DNA of 49,807 nucleotides from contig NZ_JACJLE010000028.1 in NCBI RefSeq assembly GCF_016901995.1, positions 1-49,807 on the forward strand, given 5' to 3'. This stretch comes from Bacteroides caecigallinarum (lineage in GTDB: Bacteria > Bacteroidota > Bacteroidia > Bacteroidales > Bacteroidaceae). Positions 16,283-25,900 of this stretch are shown one piece after another. A program made the position numbers and the translations under genes. Under the pieces are notes generated by a model. It was not told the origin of the DNA, searched no databases, and saw only the letters and a program-made list of their open reading frames with translations. How positions within the stretch are numbered: position 1 is the first letter of the stretch; every line of letters starts with the position of its first letter.

Positions 16283-18154
16283 TTATCGTCCCATGAGAAC
16301 AAGTAGCACATTGATGTCGCTAGGAGATATACCCGGTATTCGGCTTGCCTGTGCCAGTGTTTCAGGATCTATCTTCTTTAGCTTTTGTCTTGCCTCGGTT
16401 GACAGTGACTGGAGGGTGTCATAGTCGAATTTGCCTTTTATCTTGATTGACTCCAGACGGTGTATCTTGTCGGCTATCATTCTCTCGCGGTCGATGTATC
16501 CTTTGTATTTAATCTGTACTTCGGCCGCCTCTATAATTTCTTCCTTGCGGTCTTCTATTCTGTCGAGAACAGCCTTGAATGCCGGAACAAGAGGAGCTAT
16601 GTTTTCTATCGTAATTTGCGGACGGCTTATCAGGTCTATTAGCTTACATCCGTGAACCAGTCTTGCAGTTCCTAATGCTTCCAGACCATCGTTTATCTTG
16701 TCGGCCTTGATAGAGTAGGTTTTGGTGAATTCCACTATCTTCTCTATTTCTTCACGCTTCTTGCAGAGGATGTCGTATCTGTCCTGTTTTGCAAGTCCGA
16801 GCTTGTATGCCTTTTCTGTAAGTCTGAAGTCGGCATCATCCTGTCTCAGCAAGATTCTGTATTCTGCTCTTGAAGTAAACATACGGTAAGGTTCGTCCAC
16901 ACCTTTTGTCACAAGGTCGTCTATCAGAACGCCTATATAAGCTTCGTCTCTTCCCAATACGAAAGGCTCTCCGCCATGACAGTTGATATGAGCATTGATA
17001 CCTGCAATGATACCCTGACCGCCTGCTTCCTCGTAACCTGTAGTACCGTTCACCTGACCGGCAAAGAACAGGTTCTTGACGATCTTCGATTCGAGTGTAT
17101 GCTTGAGTTGGGTAGGGTCGAAGTAGTCGTATTCTATGGCATATCCCGAGCGGTAAAGCACCACATCCTTAAAGCAAGGAATCTTCTTCAAAGCCTCAAG
17201 CTGGATGTCCATAGGTAGGGAAGAGGAGAACCCGTTGAGGTAAAGTTCCTGTGTAGTCTCTCCTTCCGGTTCCAGAAAAAGCTGGTGCTGCGGTTTGTCC
17301 GGGAAAGTTACGATTTTCGTTTCTATACTCGGGCAGTAGCGAGGACCGATACTCTGGATTTGTCCGTTGTAAAGAGGGGAGTCCGCCAGTCCGTTTCTCA
17401 GTGTGGCATGAACCTCTTCGTTAGTAAAACAAGTCCAGCACTGAAGTTGTTTAAGTTCTCTTGGCTTACTTATGAATGAAAATCTGTGGAAATCGTTCTC
17501 GCCGTCCTGAGGCTCCATGAGGTCGAAGTGTACGCTTCTTGCGTCAATTCTTACCGGTGTACCTGTTTTCATTCTTCCGGCAGTGATGCCATGTCTGGTT
17601 ATAGACTCAGTAAGATGATAAGAAGCAGGTTCTGCGCAACGTCCTCCGGCGAGCATCTTGCGTCCTATGTGCATAAGCCCGTTGAGGAATGTGCCTGCTG
17701 TGAGAACAATACATTTTGCATAGAATGTCACGCCCCAGCAAGTTATCAACCCTTTAACTTCCCCATTTTCGATTATAAGTTCTTCCACAGTATCCTGCCA
17801 TATATGCAGGTTAGGAATGTTCTCGAGAACCTCTCTCCATGCCCATATGAATTTGCCTCTGTCGCACTGCGCGCGAGGGCTCCACATGGCAGGACCTTTT
17901 GAGCGGTTCAGCATTCGGAACTGTATGGCAGTCTTGTCTGTCACTAATCCCATGTATCCGCCCAACGCGTCAATCTCTCTTACTATCTGTCCCTTTGCAA
18001 TACCACCTACCGCAGGGTTGCAGCTCATCTGTGCAATCTTGTTCATGTCCATTGTTATCAGACATGTCTTGGATCCAAGATTGGCTGCTGCCGCAGCAGC
18101 TTCACAACCTGCATGACCGGCACCGATTACAATAACGTCGTACTTAAATTCCAT
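16283..18154 (-). CDS. mnmG: tRNA uridine-5-carboxymethylaminomethyl modification enzyme MnmG
   Basis: MnmG (GidA), with MnmE, installs the cmnm5 group on wobble uridine 34 of several tRNAs using FAD, NADH and methylene-THF. The FAD-binding motif GAGHAGCEAA is near the N-terminus, and CYS-containing conserved segments and the GGRCAEPASYHL and GTPVRID motifs follow. The frame is open from 18220, but the start at 18154 (MEFKYDVIVIGAG) is chosen for two reasons: it gives the usual length of about 623 residues, and a -7 promoter box (18188-18181) lies between the two ATGs. MnmA acts on the same base and is also encoded in this window. A parS-type site sits directly after the stop. Confidence 0.97.
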   Translation of the reverse strand: MEFKYDVIVIGAGHAGCEAAAAAANLGSKTCLITMDMNKIAQMSCNPAVGGIAKGQIVREIDALGGYMGLVTDKTAIQFRMLNRSKGPAMWSPRAQCDRGKFIWAWREVLENIPNLHIWQDTVEELIIENGEVKGLITCWGVTFYAKCIVLTAGTFLNGLMHIGRKMLAGGRCAEPASYHLTESITRHGITAGRMKTGTPVRIDARSVHFDLMEPQDGENDFHRFSFISKPRELKQLQCWTCFTNEEVHATLRNGLADSPLYNGQIQSIGPRYCPSIETKIVTFPDKPQHQLFLEPEGETTQELYLNGFSSSLPMDIQLEALKKIPCFKDVVLYRSGYAIEYDYFDPTQLKHTLESKIVKNLFFAGQVNGTTGYEEAGGQGIIAGINAHINCHGGEPFVLGRDEAYIGVLIDDLVTKGVDEPYRMFTSRAEYRILLRQDDADFRLTEKAYKLGLAKQDRYDILCKKREEIEKIVEFTKTYSIKADKINDGLEALGTARLVHGCKLIDLISRPQITIENIAPLVPAFKAVLDRIEDRKEEIIEAAEVQIKYKGYIDRERMIADKIHRLESIKIKGKFDYDTLQSLSTEARQKLKKIDPETLAQASRIPGISPSDINVLLVLMGR

Positions 18155-18180
18155 TGAATTATGATGTTTATTACTGGTTG

Positions 18181-18188
18181 CAAAATTA
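18181..18188 (-). promoter_or_regulatory. -7 box of mnmG
   Basis: TAATTTTG on the minus strand fits TAnnTTTG about 27 bases before the chosen ATG at 18154 and inside the longer open frame. It therefore supports the shorter MnmG. A matching TTTG at -33 is not seen. Confidence 0.5.
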
Positions 18189-18230
18189 GTGAAAATTATC
18201 GTTGTTTTTCCCCCTTGCAAATATCATTTA

Positions 18231-18269
18231 ACAAAGTAGGGCGAGAAATTCCCGCCCCACTACTTTTGT
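18231..18269 (-). terminator. Imperfect hairpin after ybeY, probable terminator
   Basis: GGGCG (18239-18243) pairs with CGCCC (18253-18257), flanked by GTAG/CTAC and ACAAA/TTTGT with small bulges. It lies 5 bases after the ybeY stop on the minus strand. The T run is short (TTTGTT), so efficiency is uncertain. Confidence 0.5.
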
Positions 18270-18274
18270 TCTAA

Positions 18275-18697
18275 TTATTTCATTTCCTTAAGCATATCCA
18301 GTGCCTTGTTCTCTGCCGCTTCCATTATCTCTCTTCCTCCCGGTCCCTTGTCGTTTATTCCGCACAGGTGCAGGATTCCGTGGATAATCACTCGGTGCAG
18401 TTCCGTATCGTATTCCGCTCCGAACTGTTCGGCATTCGTTCTTACAGTGTCAAGGCTTATGAACAGGTCGCCTGATATTCGCTTGCCTTCACAATAGTCG
18501 AATGTGATGATGTCAGTGTAATAATCATGTTGCAGATACTGTCTGTTTACTTCCAGAATCTTTTCGTCCGAGCAGAAGATGTAGGCAATCTCTCCCACGC
18601 GCAAACCGTACGAGGCGGCTACGGCTTTTATCCATTCTGTAGTTTCTCTCTTTTTGATGTCGGGCATTTCAACCCCGTCTGTCTGATAAGTAATCAT
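18275..18697 (-). CDS. ybeY: Endoribonuclease YbeY with altered third zinc ligand
   Basis: A 140-residue YbeY/UPF0054 metalloprotein involved in 16S rRNA 3' end maturation and ribosome quality control. The motif is HGILHLCGIND, starting at His106. The E. coli form is HGTLHLLGYDH, in which three histidines bind zinc. Here His106 and His110 are kept, but the third position is Asp116. This change seems common in Bacteroidota from memory of the family and need not mean loss of activity. It follows the SpmA-SpmB fusion gene by 22 bases, suggesting a shared transcript. Confidence 0.92.
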   Translation of the reverse strand: MITYQTDGVEMPDIKKRETTEWIKAVAASYGLRVGEIAYIFCSDEKILEVNRQYLQHDYYTDIITFDYCEGKRISGDLFISLDTVRTNAEQFGAEYDTELHRVIIHGILHLCGINDKGPGGREIMEAAENKALDMLKEMK

Positions 18698-18719
18698 ACG
18701 TTATATAAGTTTTAGTTTT

Positions 18720-19952
18720 TTATCCGAAGAAAAGATAGCATATAAATATGGCTGAAATTATTCCTGCCAAGTCAGCCAATAGTCCGCAAGGAACAGCATG
18801 TCTTGTCTTGCTTATTCCTACACTTCCGAAGTAAACGGCGAGGATATAGAAAGTGGTATCTGTAGAGCCTTGGAAGATACAAGCCATACGTCCTACGAAC
18901 GAATCTGCACCGTATGTTGTCATTGCATCAACCATCAGTCCGCGTGCCCCGCTTCCGCTCAATGGCTTCATAATTGCTGTAGGCAGTGCCGCTACAAACT
19001 CGCTGTCTATTCCGCACCAGCCAACCAATGTGGCTACTCCGTTGATGATATAATCCATGCTTCCCGAAGCGCGGAACACCCCTATCGCTACCAGTATCGC
19101 TACCAGATATGGTATGATTCTTACAGCTGTGGTGAATCCTTCTTTCGCACCGTCAACAAATGCATCGTAAACATTGACCTTCTTGCGTATCCCGGCAAGT
19201 ATAAAGCCGATAATAATCAGGAACAGGAATACATTTGCAGTCGTGGTGGAATATATGTCAATCATCTCTCTTGAAAGCGTGGTGAAAAAATATATTATAC
19301 CTGCTATGAACAGGCTGGCTCCACCCAGAAACAGTAGTATAGTCCTGTTCAGAAGATTGATTTTCTGATAAACGCTTACTGCGATAATTCCTGCCAAGGT
19401 TGAAAAGAACGTAGCAAGCAGTATCGGTACGAATACATCTGTAGGCTGTGCGGCTCCAAGTTGCGCTCTGTAAACCATTATGCTTATTGGAATAATGGTA
19501 AGTCCGGAGGTATTCAGTACAAGGAACATTATCATCGGATTGCTGGCAGTATCCTTTTTTGTGTTCAGTTCCTGAAGTCCTTCCATAGCTTTCAGTCCTA
19601 ACGGAGTGGCGGCATTGTCCAGTCCCAGCATATTGGCTGCAAGGTTCATGAATATACTTCCTGTCACAGGATGTCCTTTCGGTATATCGGGAAACAGCTT
19701 TGTGAACAGCGGACTCAGTACTCTTGAGAACATATTAATTACTCCCCCCAGTTCCCCTATTTTCATAATTCCAAGCCATAAAGACAACACCCCTGTCAGT
19801 CCCAGTGAGATGTCGAACGCTGTCTTAGCCGAGTCAAAAGTCGAATTGATGATAGCCGGAAAAACGCCTGTGTCGCCCATAAAGACCAGTCTTACTGCTG
19901 CCACTACGAATGCGATAAGGAAAAATGCTATCCAGATGTAGTTCAATACCAT
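18720..19952 (-). CDS. SpmA-SpmB fusion membrane protein (nucleoside recognition domain)
   Basis: A 410-residue integral membrane protein. The N-terminal half resembles spore maturation protein A (TGSIFMNLAANMLGLDNAATPLGLKAM). The C-terminal half resembles SpmB (AALPTAIMKPLSGSGARGLMVDAM, then GSTDTTFYILAVYFGSVG). Each carries a Gate/nucleoside-recognition domain. In Bacillus the two are separate genes needed for spore core dehydration. Bacteroidota do not sporulate and carry this fused form with an unknown transport-like role. About ten membrane segments can be seen. A minus-strand -7 box (20008-20001) stands upstream. It is followed closely by ybeY. Confidence 0.88.
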   Translation of the reverse strand: MVLNYIWIAFFLIAFVVAAVRLVFMGDTGVFPAIINSTFDSAKTAFDISLGLTGVLSLWLGIMKIGELGGVINMFSRVLSPLFTKLFPDIPKGHPVTGSIFMNLAANMLGLDNAATPLGLKAMEGLQELNTKKDTASNPMIMFLVLNTSGLTIIPISIMVYRAQLGAAQPTDVFVPILLATFFSTLAGIIAVSVYQKINLLNRTILLFLGGASLFIAGIIYFFTTLSREMIDIYSTTTANVFLFLIIIGFILAGIRKKVNVYDAFVDGAKEGFTTAVRIIPYLVAILVAIGVFRASGSMDYIINGVATLVGWCGIDSEFVAALPTAIMKPLSGSGARGLMVDAMTTYGADSFVGRMACIFQGSTDTTFYILAVYFGSVGISKTRHAVPCGLLADLAGIISAIFICYLFFG

Positions 19953-20000
19953 AAATCGTTTATCGTTTTTTGGTTATAAATCAGTTAGAAAAATCTTTTA

Positions 20001-20037
20001 CAAAAATAAGTATTTTAATCAGAAAAAGATAATTTTG
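20001..20037. promoter_or_regulatory. Back-to-back -7 boxes for the SpmA-SpmB and DUF3810 genes
   Basis: TATTTTTG on the minus strand (20008-20001) faces the SpmA-SpmB gene, and TAATTTTG on the plus strand (20030-20037) faces the DUF3810 gene. Both fit TAnnTTTG; neither has a TTTG at -33. Repeat site D would then lie inside the DUF3810 leader. Confidence 0.4.
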
Positions 20038-20062
20038 CCGTCACTTAAACTTAATAATTAAA

Positions 20063-20148
20063 AAGTTGACAAGGCTTCAGTTACAAGTTGACAAGGTTCT
20101 ATATCCGGATGGCAACCTCGTTAACTTGTCAACTCGTCAACTTCTAAC
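20063..20148. repeat. Dispersed intergenic repeat, site D
   Basis: The order is AAGTTGACAAGGCTTCAGTT, ACAAGTTGACAAGGTT, the core TATCCGGATGG, then CAACCTCGTTAACTTGTCAA and further TTGACGAG-type units. Site E near 22800 is almost the reverse complement of this copy. It lies just before the DUF3810 ATG. Confidence 0.88.
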
Positions 20149-20166
20149 CTAAAAACTCAAAAATAT

Positions 20167-21228
20167 ATGTTCAAGTTTAAATATTTCCGTTGGACCCTGC
20201 TCCTGCTGCTCTTTCTGTTTGTAATTCTCTCGTCGCTGAATGTCGGTGTCGCAGAGTTTTATTCACGTAGTATTTATCCGTCATTGTCATATGTGCTTTC
20301 TGCATTATCATCCGTTGTGCCGTTTTCTCTTGATGAGATAGGTGTCTTACTGATGATAATGTCAGTCGTAGTATTTCCGTTTGTATGGCGGATATGCAGA
20401 AAACTGAAATGGAAAACGGTTCTATTGCGTGAGGCAGAAATGCTTTTATGGATATACGTGTGGTTTTATATCGGTTGGGGAATAAATTATTATCGTGAAA
20501 GTTTTTTCACAAGGGCCGGTGTCTCTCCTGCTAAATACGATGAACAGCGTTTTAAAGATTTTCTGTATTCATATACCGACAGTCTGAACAGTTACTGTTG
20601 CAATATTGATACCGTATCTGCGGAGCATGTTCATGAAGAGATAAAATTATCTTACAAAAAAGTATCTGATGTCTATGGGCTCACCACTCCCCGTTCGTTT
20701 CAGCATCCAAAGGCACTACTTTTCAATTCCCTTTATTCCGGTTCCGGTGTTCTCGGATTTATGGGACCGTTCTTTGCCGAGTCGCATATCAATATGCAGA
20801 TTACTCCGTTGGAGTATCCTTTCACATATGCTCACGAACTTTCCCATCTTTTGGGAATAAGCAGCGAGGCGGAAGCAAATCTTTGGGCATATCAGACCTG
20901 TCTTCTTTCTTCCGATGCTGAGATTAAGTACAGTGGTTATTTCGGTCTCTTTCCATATGTGCTGATGAATGCGCGAGGTCTGTTGAATGAAGAGGATTAT
21001 AAAAACTGGATTTCCGGTGTCCGGCCGGAAGTGATAAAACAGTATAAGGAGAAGCGCATGCATTGGTCCTCTCTCTATAGTCCGTTGCTTGGCGAAATTC
21101 AGTCGGCAATGTATGAAATCTATCTGAAGGGTAACAGAATTTCGTCCGGACAGAAAAATTATGCCGAGGTTATCGGTCTTTTGTTGTCGTTGCCCGATGA
21201 AGGTATAAAAATGCTTGCTGAGAATTGA
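20167..21228 (+). CDS. DUF3810 membrane protein with metallopeptidase-like motif
   Basis: A 353-residue protein of the DUF3810 family, found in Bacteroidota and some Firmicutes. Three hydrophobic segments occupy about 8-30, 55-75 and 92-108, followed by a large soluble domain. That domain contains HELSH at 223-227 and then GISSEAEAN, with Glu234 or Glu236 as a possible third ligand. This is the HExxH...E pattern of zinc peptidases. The preceding FAESHINMQITPLEYPFTYA segment is also conserved in the family as I recall it. Activity has not been established, so a membrane-anchored protease is only an inference. It is monocistronic, with repeat site D in its leader and a weak hairpin downstream. 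Confidence 0.85.
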   Translation: MFKFKYFRWTLLLLLFLFVILSSLNVGVAEFYSRSIYPSLSYVLSALSSVVPFSLDEIGVLLMIMSVVVFPFVWRICRKLKWKTVLLREAEMLLWIYVWFYIGWGINYYRESFFTRAGVSPAKYDEQRFKDFLYSYTDSLNSYCCNIDTVSAEHVHEEIKLSYKKVSDVYGLTTPRSFQHPKALLFNSLYSGSGVLGFMGPFFAESHINMQITPLEYPFTYAHELSHLLGISSEAEANLWAYQTCLLSSDAEIKYSGYFGLFPYVLMNARGLLNEEDYKNWISGVRPEVIKQYKEKRMHWSSLYSPLLGEIQSAMYEIYLKGNRISSGQKNYAEVIGLLLSLPDEGIKMLAEN

Positions 21229-21266
21229 AAAAATCGGGTATCTGTACGTGATGACTCTGATTTTTT
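21228..21266 (+). terminator. Possible weak terminator after DUF3810
   Basis: AAAAAATC (21228-21235) can pair with GATTTTTT (21259-21266) across a 23-base loop, with a T run on the plus strand. The stem is AT-rich and overlaps the stop codon, so the call is tentative. Confidence 0.35.
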
Positions 21267-21414
21267 AATTCTCGCAAGCCTGTCAATAACTGTATTATAT
21301 ACTATTTTATAGCATTCTGTTAATAAAATATTCGTAATACAGCACTATGTGTAACATAAGTATAAAGATTGTTTGTGTGTGGCTGTCTTTTTGATATTAT
21401 TTATTTGAAAATAA

Positions 21415-22764
21415 TTATTGATAATCCGGAGAGAAATTCTGATTTAGCCTTCCGGTTGCCCTTAAATACTCGGTTTCATAAATTTTATACTGTGTTTGTG
21501 CTTCGATGAGATTGCTTTTTGCCTGTTTCCACTGCGACTGTGCATCGAGCAAGTCAGTAAGCAGTGCCATCGAAACATTGTATTTGTTATTGGTTACTCT
21601 CAAATTCTCCTCCGCCTGTTTAAGTCCAACTTCTGCCGTCCTGATAAGTTGGTAACCGTCGTAAACATTTTTCAGAGCGCTTTGAGCTTCCAAAGTCATA
21701 AGCCGTGAGTTCCTGCTTAATTCCAGTTCTGCATTCTTGAAATCAAGCTTTGCTTTTTTTACTTTCTTCAGATTTGCACCCCACTCGAATATCGGAATAT
21801 TCACAGACAGCATTACAGCCCCTAACCCGTCGCGGAATTCCTGTGAGTACGGCACCATGGTTCCGTTGCCTGCGTCAACCATACTGTTAAGCTTGATATT
21901 GCCGTAATATGTATATCCTGCTACAAGTCCTATTGTTGGCAGCATGTTTGCGCGCGACATCTGTATCTGCTTTTGAGTGGCATCCATCTGATGTTTGAGC
22001 AGATTGAGCTCCGGTCGTCCGTTAATATCCGCTGTCAGAAGTCCAGGCTCATTAACGTGTATCGTCGTGTCAGTAAGCTCAAGTTCTGCATTTGAGTCAA
22101 TGCCGGTGATTCTGCATAGCGACATGCGGCATAAGTCCTCTCCGTTCTTTGCCTTCTGTATCTGGTATAAAATGTCACTCCTGCTTGCCTCTATCCTCAG
22201 AAGCTCATTCTCTGTGCTTAGCCCTGCCCCAACAGCGGTTTTCACTTGAGAATACAGCGAATCCATCTGTTCTTTATAACTGTCCAGCATTTTTACCTTT
22301 TGTCTGACGGCAATAAGTGTCCAGTAAGCATTGTCGGCTTCTACCAGCACGTCCATCATTGTCATCCTTTTCTGTTCGGCTGCTATAGACTCTCCCAGTT
22401 TTGAGAGTTTCTTTCCTGTCATTATCTTTCCTCCTGCGTATAGTGGTTGAGTAAGGGTTATTCCTGCCATATACATTCCCCGCATTCTGAGATCCATACC
22501 CATCATGTCCATATCCGGAAATACGTATGTTCCGGTGCCTGAAGCCTCGATTTTCGGAAGGAAAGCCGAAGTTGCTATTTTATTGTCCAGTTGCGACTGC
22601 TGGTATTTATGTTCTGCCTGTTGCAGGGATTCGCTTTGTGATAAAGCCATTTCCCGGCATGAAACCAGGCTTAGCTTTATTGTTTCCTGAGCTTTTACGT
22701 TTATATTCTGGATAAACATAAAAACAGTTGTTGTAAATAATATTTGAAAAAACCTGTATCTCAT
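21415..22764 (-). CDS. TolC-family outer membrane efflux protein
   Basis: A 449-residue outer membrane channel of the TolC/OEP family. A signal peptide is clear (MRYRFFQILFTTTVFMFIQN, ending NVKAQ). Two OEP repeats rich in coiled-coil helices follow (for example QQAEHKYQQSQLDNKIATSA and LKQAEENLRVTNNKYNVSMA). The frame is open from 22821, but the first 19 residues would be translated from the intergenic repeat at site E and would put the signal peptide in the wrong place, so the ATG at 22764 is chosen. It forms the exit duct of the adaptor-pump-channel operon and is its last gene. Confidence 0.93.
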   Translation of the reverse strand: MRYRFFQILFTTTVFMFIQNINVKAQETIKLSLVSCREMALSQSESLQQAEHKYQQSQLDNKIATSAFLPKIEASGTGTYVFPDMDMMGMDLRMRGMYMAGITLTQPLYAGGKIMTGKKLSKLGESIAAEQKRMTMMDVLVEADNAYWTLIAVRQKVKMLDSYKEQMDSLYSQVKTAVGAGLSTENELLRIEASRSDILYQIQKAKNGEDLCRMSLCRITGIDSNAELELTDTTIHVNEPGLLTADINGRPELNLLKHQMDATQKQIQMSRANMLPTIGLVAGYTYYGNIKLNSMVDAGNGTMVPYSQEFRDGLGAVMLSVNIPIFEWGANLKKVKKAKLDFKNAELELSRNSRLMTLEAQSALKNVYDGYQLIRTAEVGLKQAEENLRVTNNKYNVSMALLTDLLDAQSQWKQAKSNLIEAQTQYKIYETEYLRATGRLNQNFSPDYQ

Positions 22765-22795
22765 ATATGTGTGAGTTTTTGAGTTTGAAAGTTTA

Positions 22796-22901
22796 TTAGT
22801 TACAAGTTGACGAGTTGACAAGTCAACGAGGTTGCCATCCGGATATAGAATCTTGTCAACTTGTAACTGAAGCCTTGTTACCTGCTATAAGACCTTGTTA
22901 C
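22796..22901. repeat. Dispersed intergenic repeat, site E
   Basis: Its units run TTACAAGTTGACGAGTTGAC, AACGAGGTT, the core CCATCCGGATA, then ATCTTGTCAACTTGTAACTG and two CCTTGTTACCT units. It is nearly the reverse complement of site D. It fills the gap between the RND pump and the TolC-type gene inside the operon and reaches the pump's stop codon. Confidence 0.88.
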
Positions 22902-25900
22902 CTATATTTTTCTGATATTGAAAAGTACCGTATAGAAGATAGGCAACAATATCAATGTGATAAGTGTACCTACTGCCAGTCCTCCCATTATGGTGATTGC
23001 CATTGAGCTGTACATCGGGTCGGTAATGAGAGGTATCATGCCTACTATTGTAGTGAGTGATGCCATCAATACCGGGCGGACTCTGGAGACGGTAGCTTCG
23101 ATTACTGCTGTATATGGTATTTTCTTTTCTTCTGTCTGCAGTCTGTTAATTTCGTCCACAAGTACAATCGCATTCTTGACCATCATACCTATCAGCCCCA
23201 TCATACCTATAATTGCCATAAATGTCATAGGCTGGTTTGTTATTAATAATGAAGGAACGATACCGCAAAATACGAACGGGAAACATATCAGAATGAGTAT
23301 AACCTTTTTCCAGCTGTTGAACAGCAAAAGAAGAATGGCAAGGATAATGAAGATAGTAATAGGTACATATTTCATTAGGTTGTTGATGGCTTCTCCCTGT
23401 ACTTCTCCTTCGCCTACCCATCTCATGCTGTATCCTGCCGGTAAGTCAATGCCTTCAATCTCCTCTTTTATTGATTCCACTACTTTTGCCGGTGTGGCTT
23501 CGTCAATTTCTGAGTTTGGGTCACATTCTGCCTCAATAACCCTTTGTCCGTTTAGGCGCATAACGATATCTTCATCCCATTCCATAGTTATTCCTTCAGC
23601 GACACGGCTTAGGGGTGTGGCACGGAAAATCTTGTCCTGCAACTCACTCATTCCTTTCCCTCCTGCAATGGCTGAGTTCAGTTCGTCATTGGACATATGA
23701 AAGTTCATCATGCTCCATACAGGAATATCGTTCAAATCGTCTATACGGCTTCCGTCTTCGTTTCTTACAAGCATGTTTACCACGATAGTCTTGTCTTTAT
23801 CATTTATTGCTCCTACTGGCATTCCGTCTGTGGCAGCCATAAGGGCATTGGCAATATCACTTCTTCCTACTCCTGAACGCAGTGCATCCTGTTGTAAATA
23901 TTTTGTGGCGTACGATTTACCGTATGGCTTCCAGTTGTTTTGTACGGAATACGGGTCAACGTACTCGCATTTTCTCATTATATCCTCTGCCTTGCAGCTC
24001 AATTCTTTCAGTACGGCAGGGTCCGGTCCGGCAAATTCTACCTCTACAGTGTGTGACGTAGAGATTGAGAAATTATACTTCCTGCAGCGTATGTATGCGT
24101 CAGGATATTTTTCTCTTAATTCACGTCTTATATCGGGTATCTGTTTCACTACCGTATTATAGTCTTTGCAGTCGATAATCAGCTCGCCGTAGCAGTCACC
24201 TCCGGATGTCATCGGTCTGACAAGACAATAATGTGCAGGTGCGCTTCCCTGACTGACAGCAATTCTTTCTATATCCTTGCGTTCGGACAATAGATTGCTC
24301 ATCTCCAGAAGTTTGTTCCGTACCACATTCGGACTGGTGGCAGAAGGGAAAAAGCATTCCACTACATATTGTTTATAGTCGAAATCAGGGAAAAACAAAT
24401 TCTTGACTTTGCTCATTCCTACAAAACACAATATCAGTATTGCAAATGCAACTCCTATGGCCGTTTTTTTATAGTCTATAAGTCGTGATATAGTGCCACG
24501 TACAAACTTGTGTACAGGTGAATTCATTACTGTTTTATTACCATTTTCGGCAGTATGTTCCCTTGCCGGTAACCATGTTTTTGCACATACAGGTACTTGC
24601 ACAAGAGCCAGTATCCAGCTTGCCAGAAGACTTACACATAATACCAGGAACAGATCGCCTGAATACTCTCCTGCCGAATCAGGCGACAGATAGACACACA
24701 GGAATGTGGACGCAGCAATAATTGTGGCACCAAGCAGCGGCATAGCTGTGTTCTGCCCTATTCTGTAGAGGTAGTTCTTTGGCGCAAATCCGCGTTTCTT
24801 ATCTATAAGGATACCGTCCATTATAACCACGGCATTGTCCACAAGCATACCCATAGCCACGATGAATGCTCCCAATGATATTCGTTGCAGCGTGGTTCCG
24901 CATACCAACAGTATAGGGAAAGATACGGCAACCGTAAGTATCAGACCAAATCCGATAATAAGACCACTACGGAATCCCATAGTGAATATCAGTACCAGTA
25001 TTACTATGGCTACTGATTCTACCAGATTCCACATAAATGAAGAAATGGCATCCTCCACCTTATCAGGTTGGAAAAATATCTTCTCTGTGTTCATTCCAGC
25101 CGGGATATTCTTCATGACCTCATTAAGCCGTTTGTCAACTGCCTTACCTACGTCAGGTACTATGGCCGACGATTCCATTGCTATACAGATTGCGAGCGCC
25201 GGTTTGCCGTTGACGAAGAAACCGTTCCTTTGAGGCTCGGAGTATGTCCTTTCTATTTTGGCTATATCTCCTAATCTTAAAGTTTTACCGTCTGTGGTCT
25301 GTATCAGAAGATTCTTGATGTCGTTTTCATCCTTGCTTTCGGAATCCACATAAATAGGAATAAGTTCGTTTCCACTCTGATATTTTCCGGCATTTACTGT
25401 CTTGAAAGCTCCTTGCAAAGTGGACATGATTTGTGTAGGTATAACTCCGTTTCTTGAAATCTGTTCCTTTGAAAGAGTGATATTTATTACCTCGTCACGG
25501 TTTCCTACAATATTTATTCGCTTCACGCCTTTTACGCCGGACAGTTCACGCTTTATCATTTGGGCATATTTGTACATTTCAGGATAATCATATCCGTCGG
25601 CGGTAAATGCGTAGAAGATACCGTAAACGTCCATCATGTCGTCTATCACTATAGGGTCATAACATCCCTGTGGAAGTCTGGAGGATGCATCGTTCACCTT
25701 GCGGCGCAGCAGGTCGAAATGCTGTTCCAGATTTTTGGTAAGGACGGTCATTTGGAATTCCACCGTAAACATTGCCATTCCGTTTCTGCATTCGGTCTTT
25801 ATCTTGTTTACATCAGGCAGTGCCCGCAATTCCTCTTCCATCATCAGAGCCACTTTAAGCTCCGTTTCGTGTGCGCTCGCTCCAGGATATGGTACTATAA

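Noticed and set aside
18155-18220. Longer start for mnmG
   Set aside because: It would add 22 residues before the FAD motif, and the -7 box at 18188-18181 lies within it.
22765-22821. Longer start for the TolC-type gene
   Set aside because: The added residues would be translated partly from repeat site E and would bury the signal peptide.
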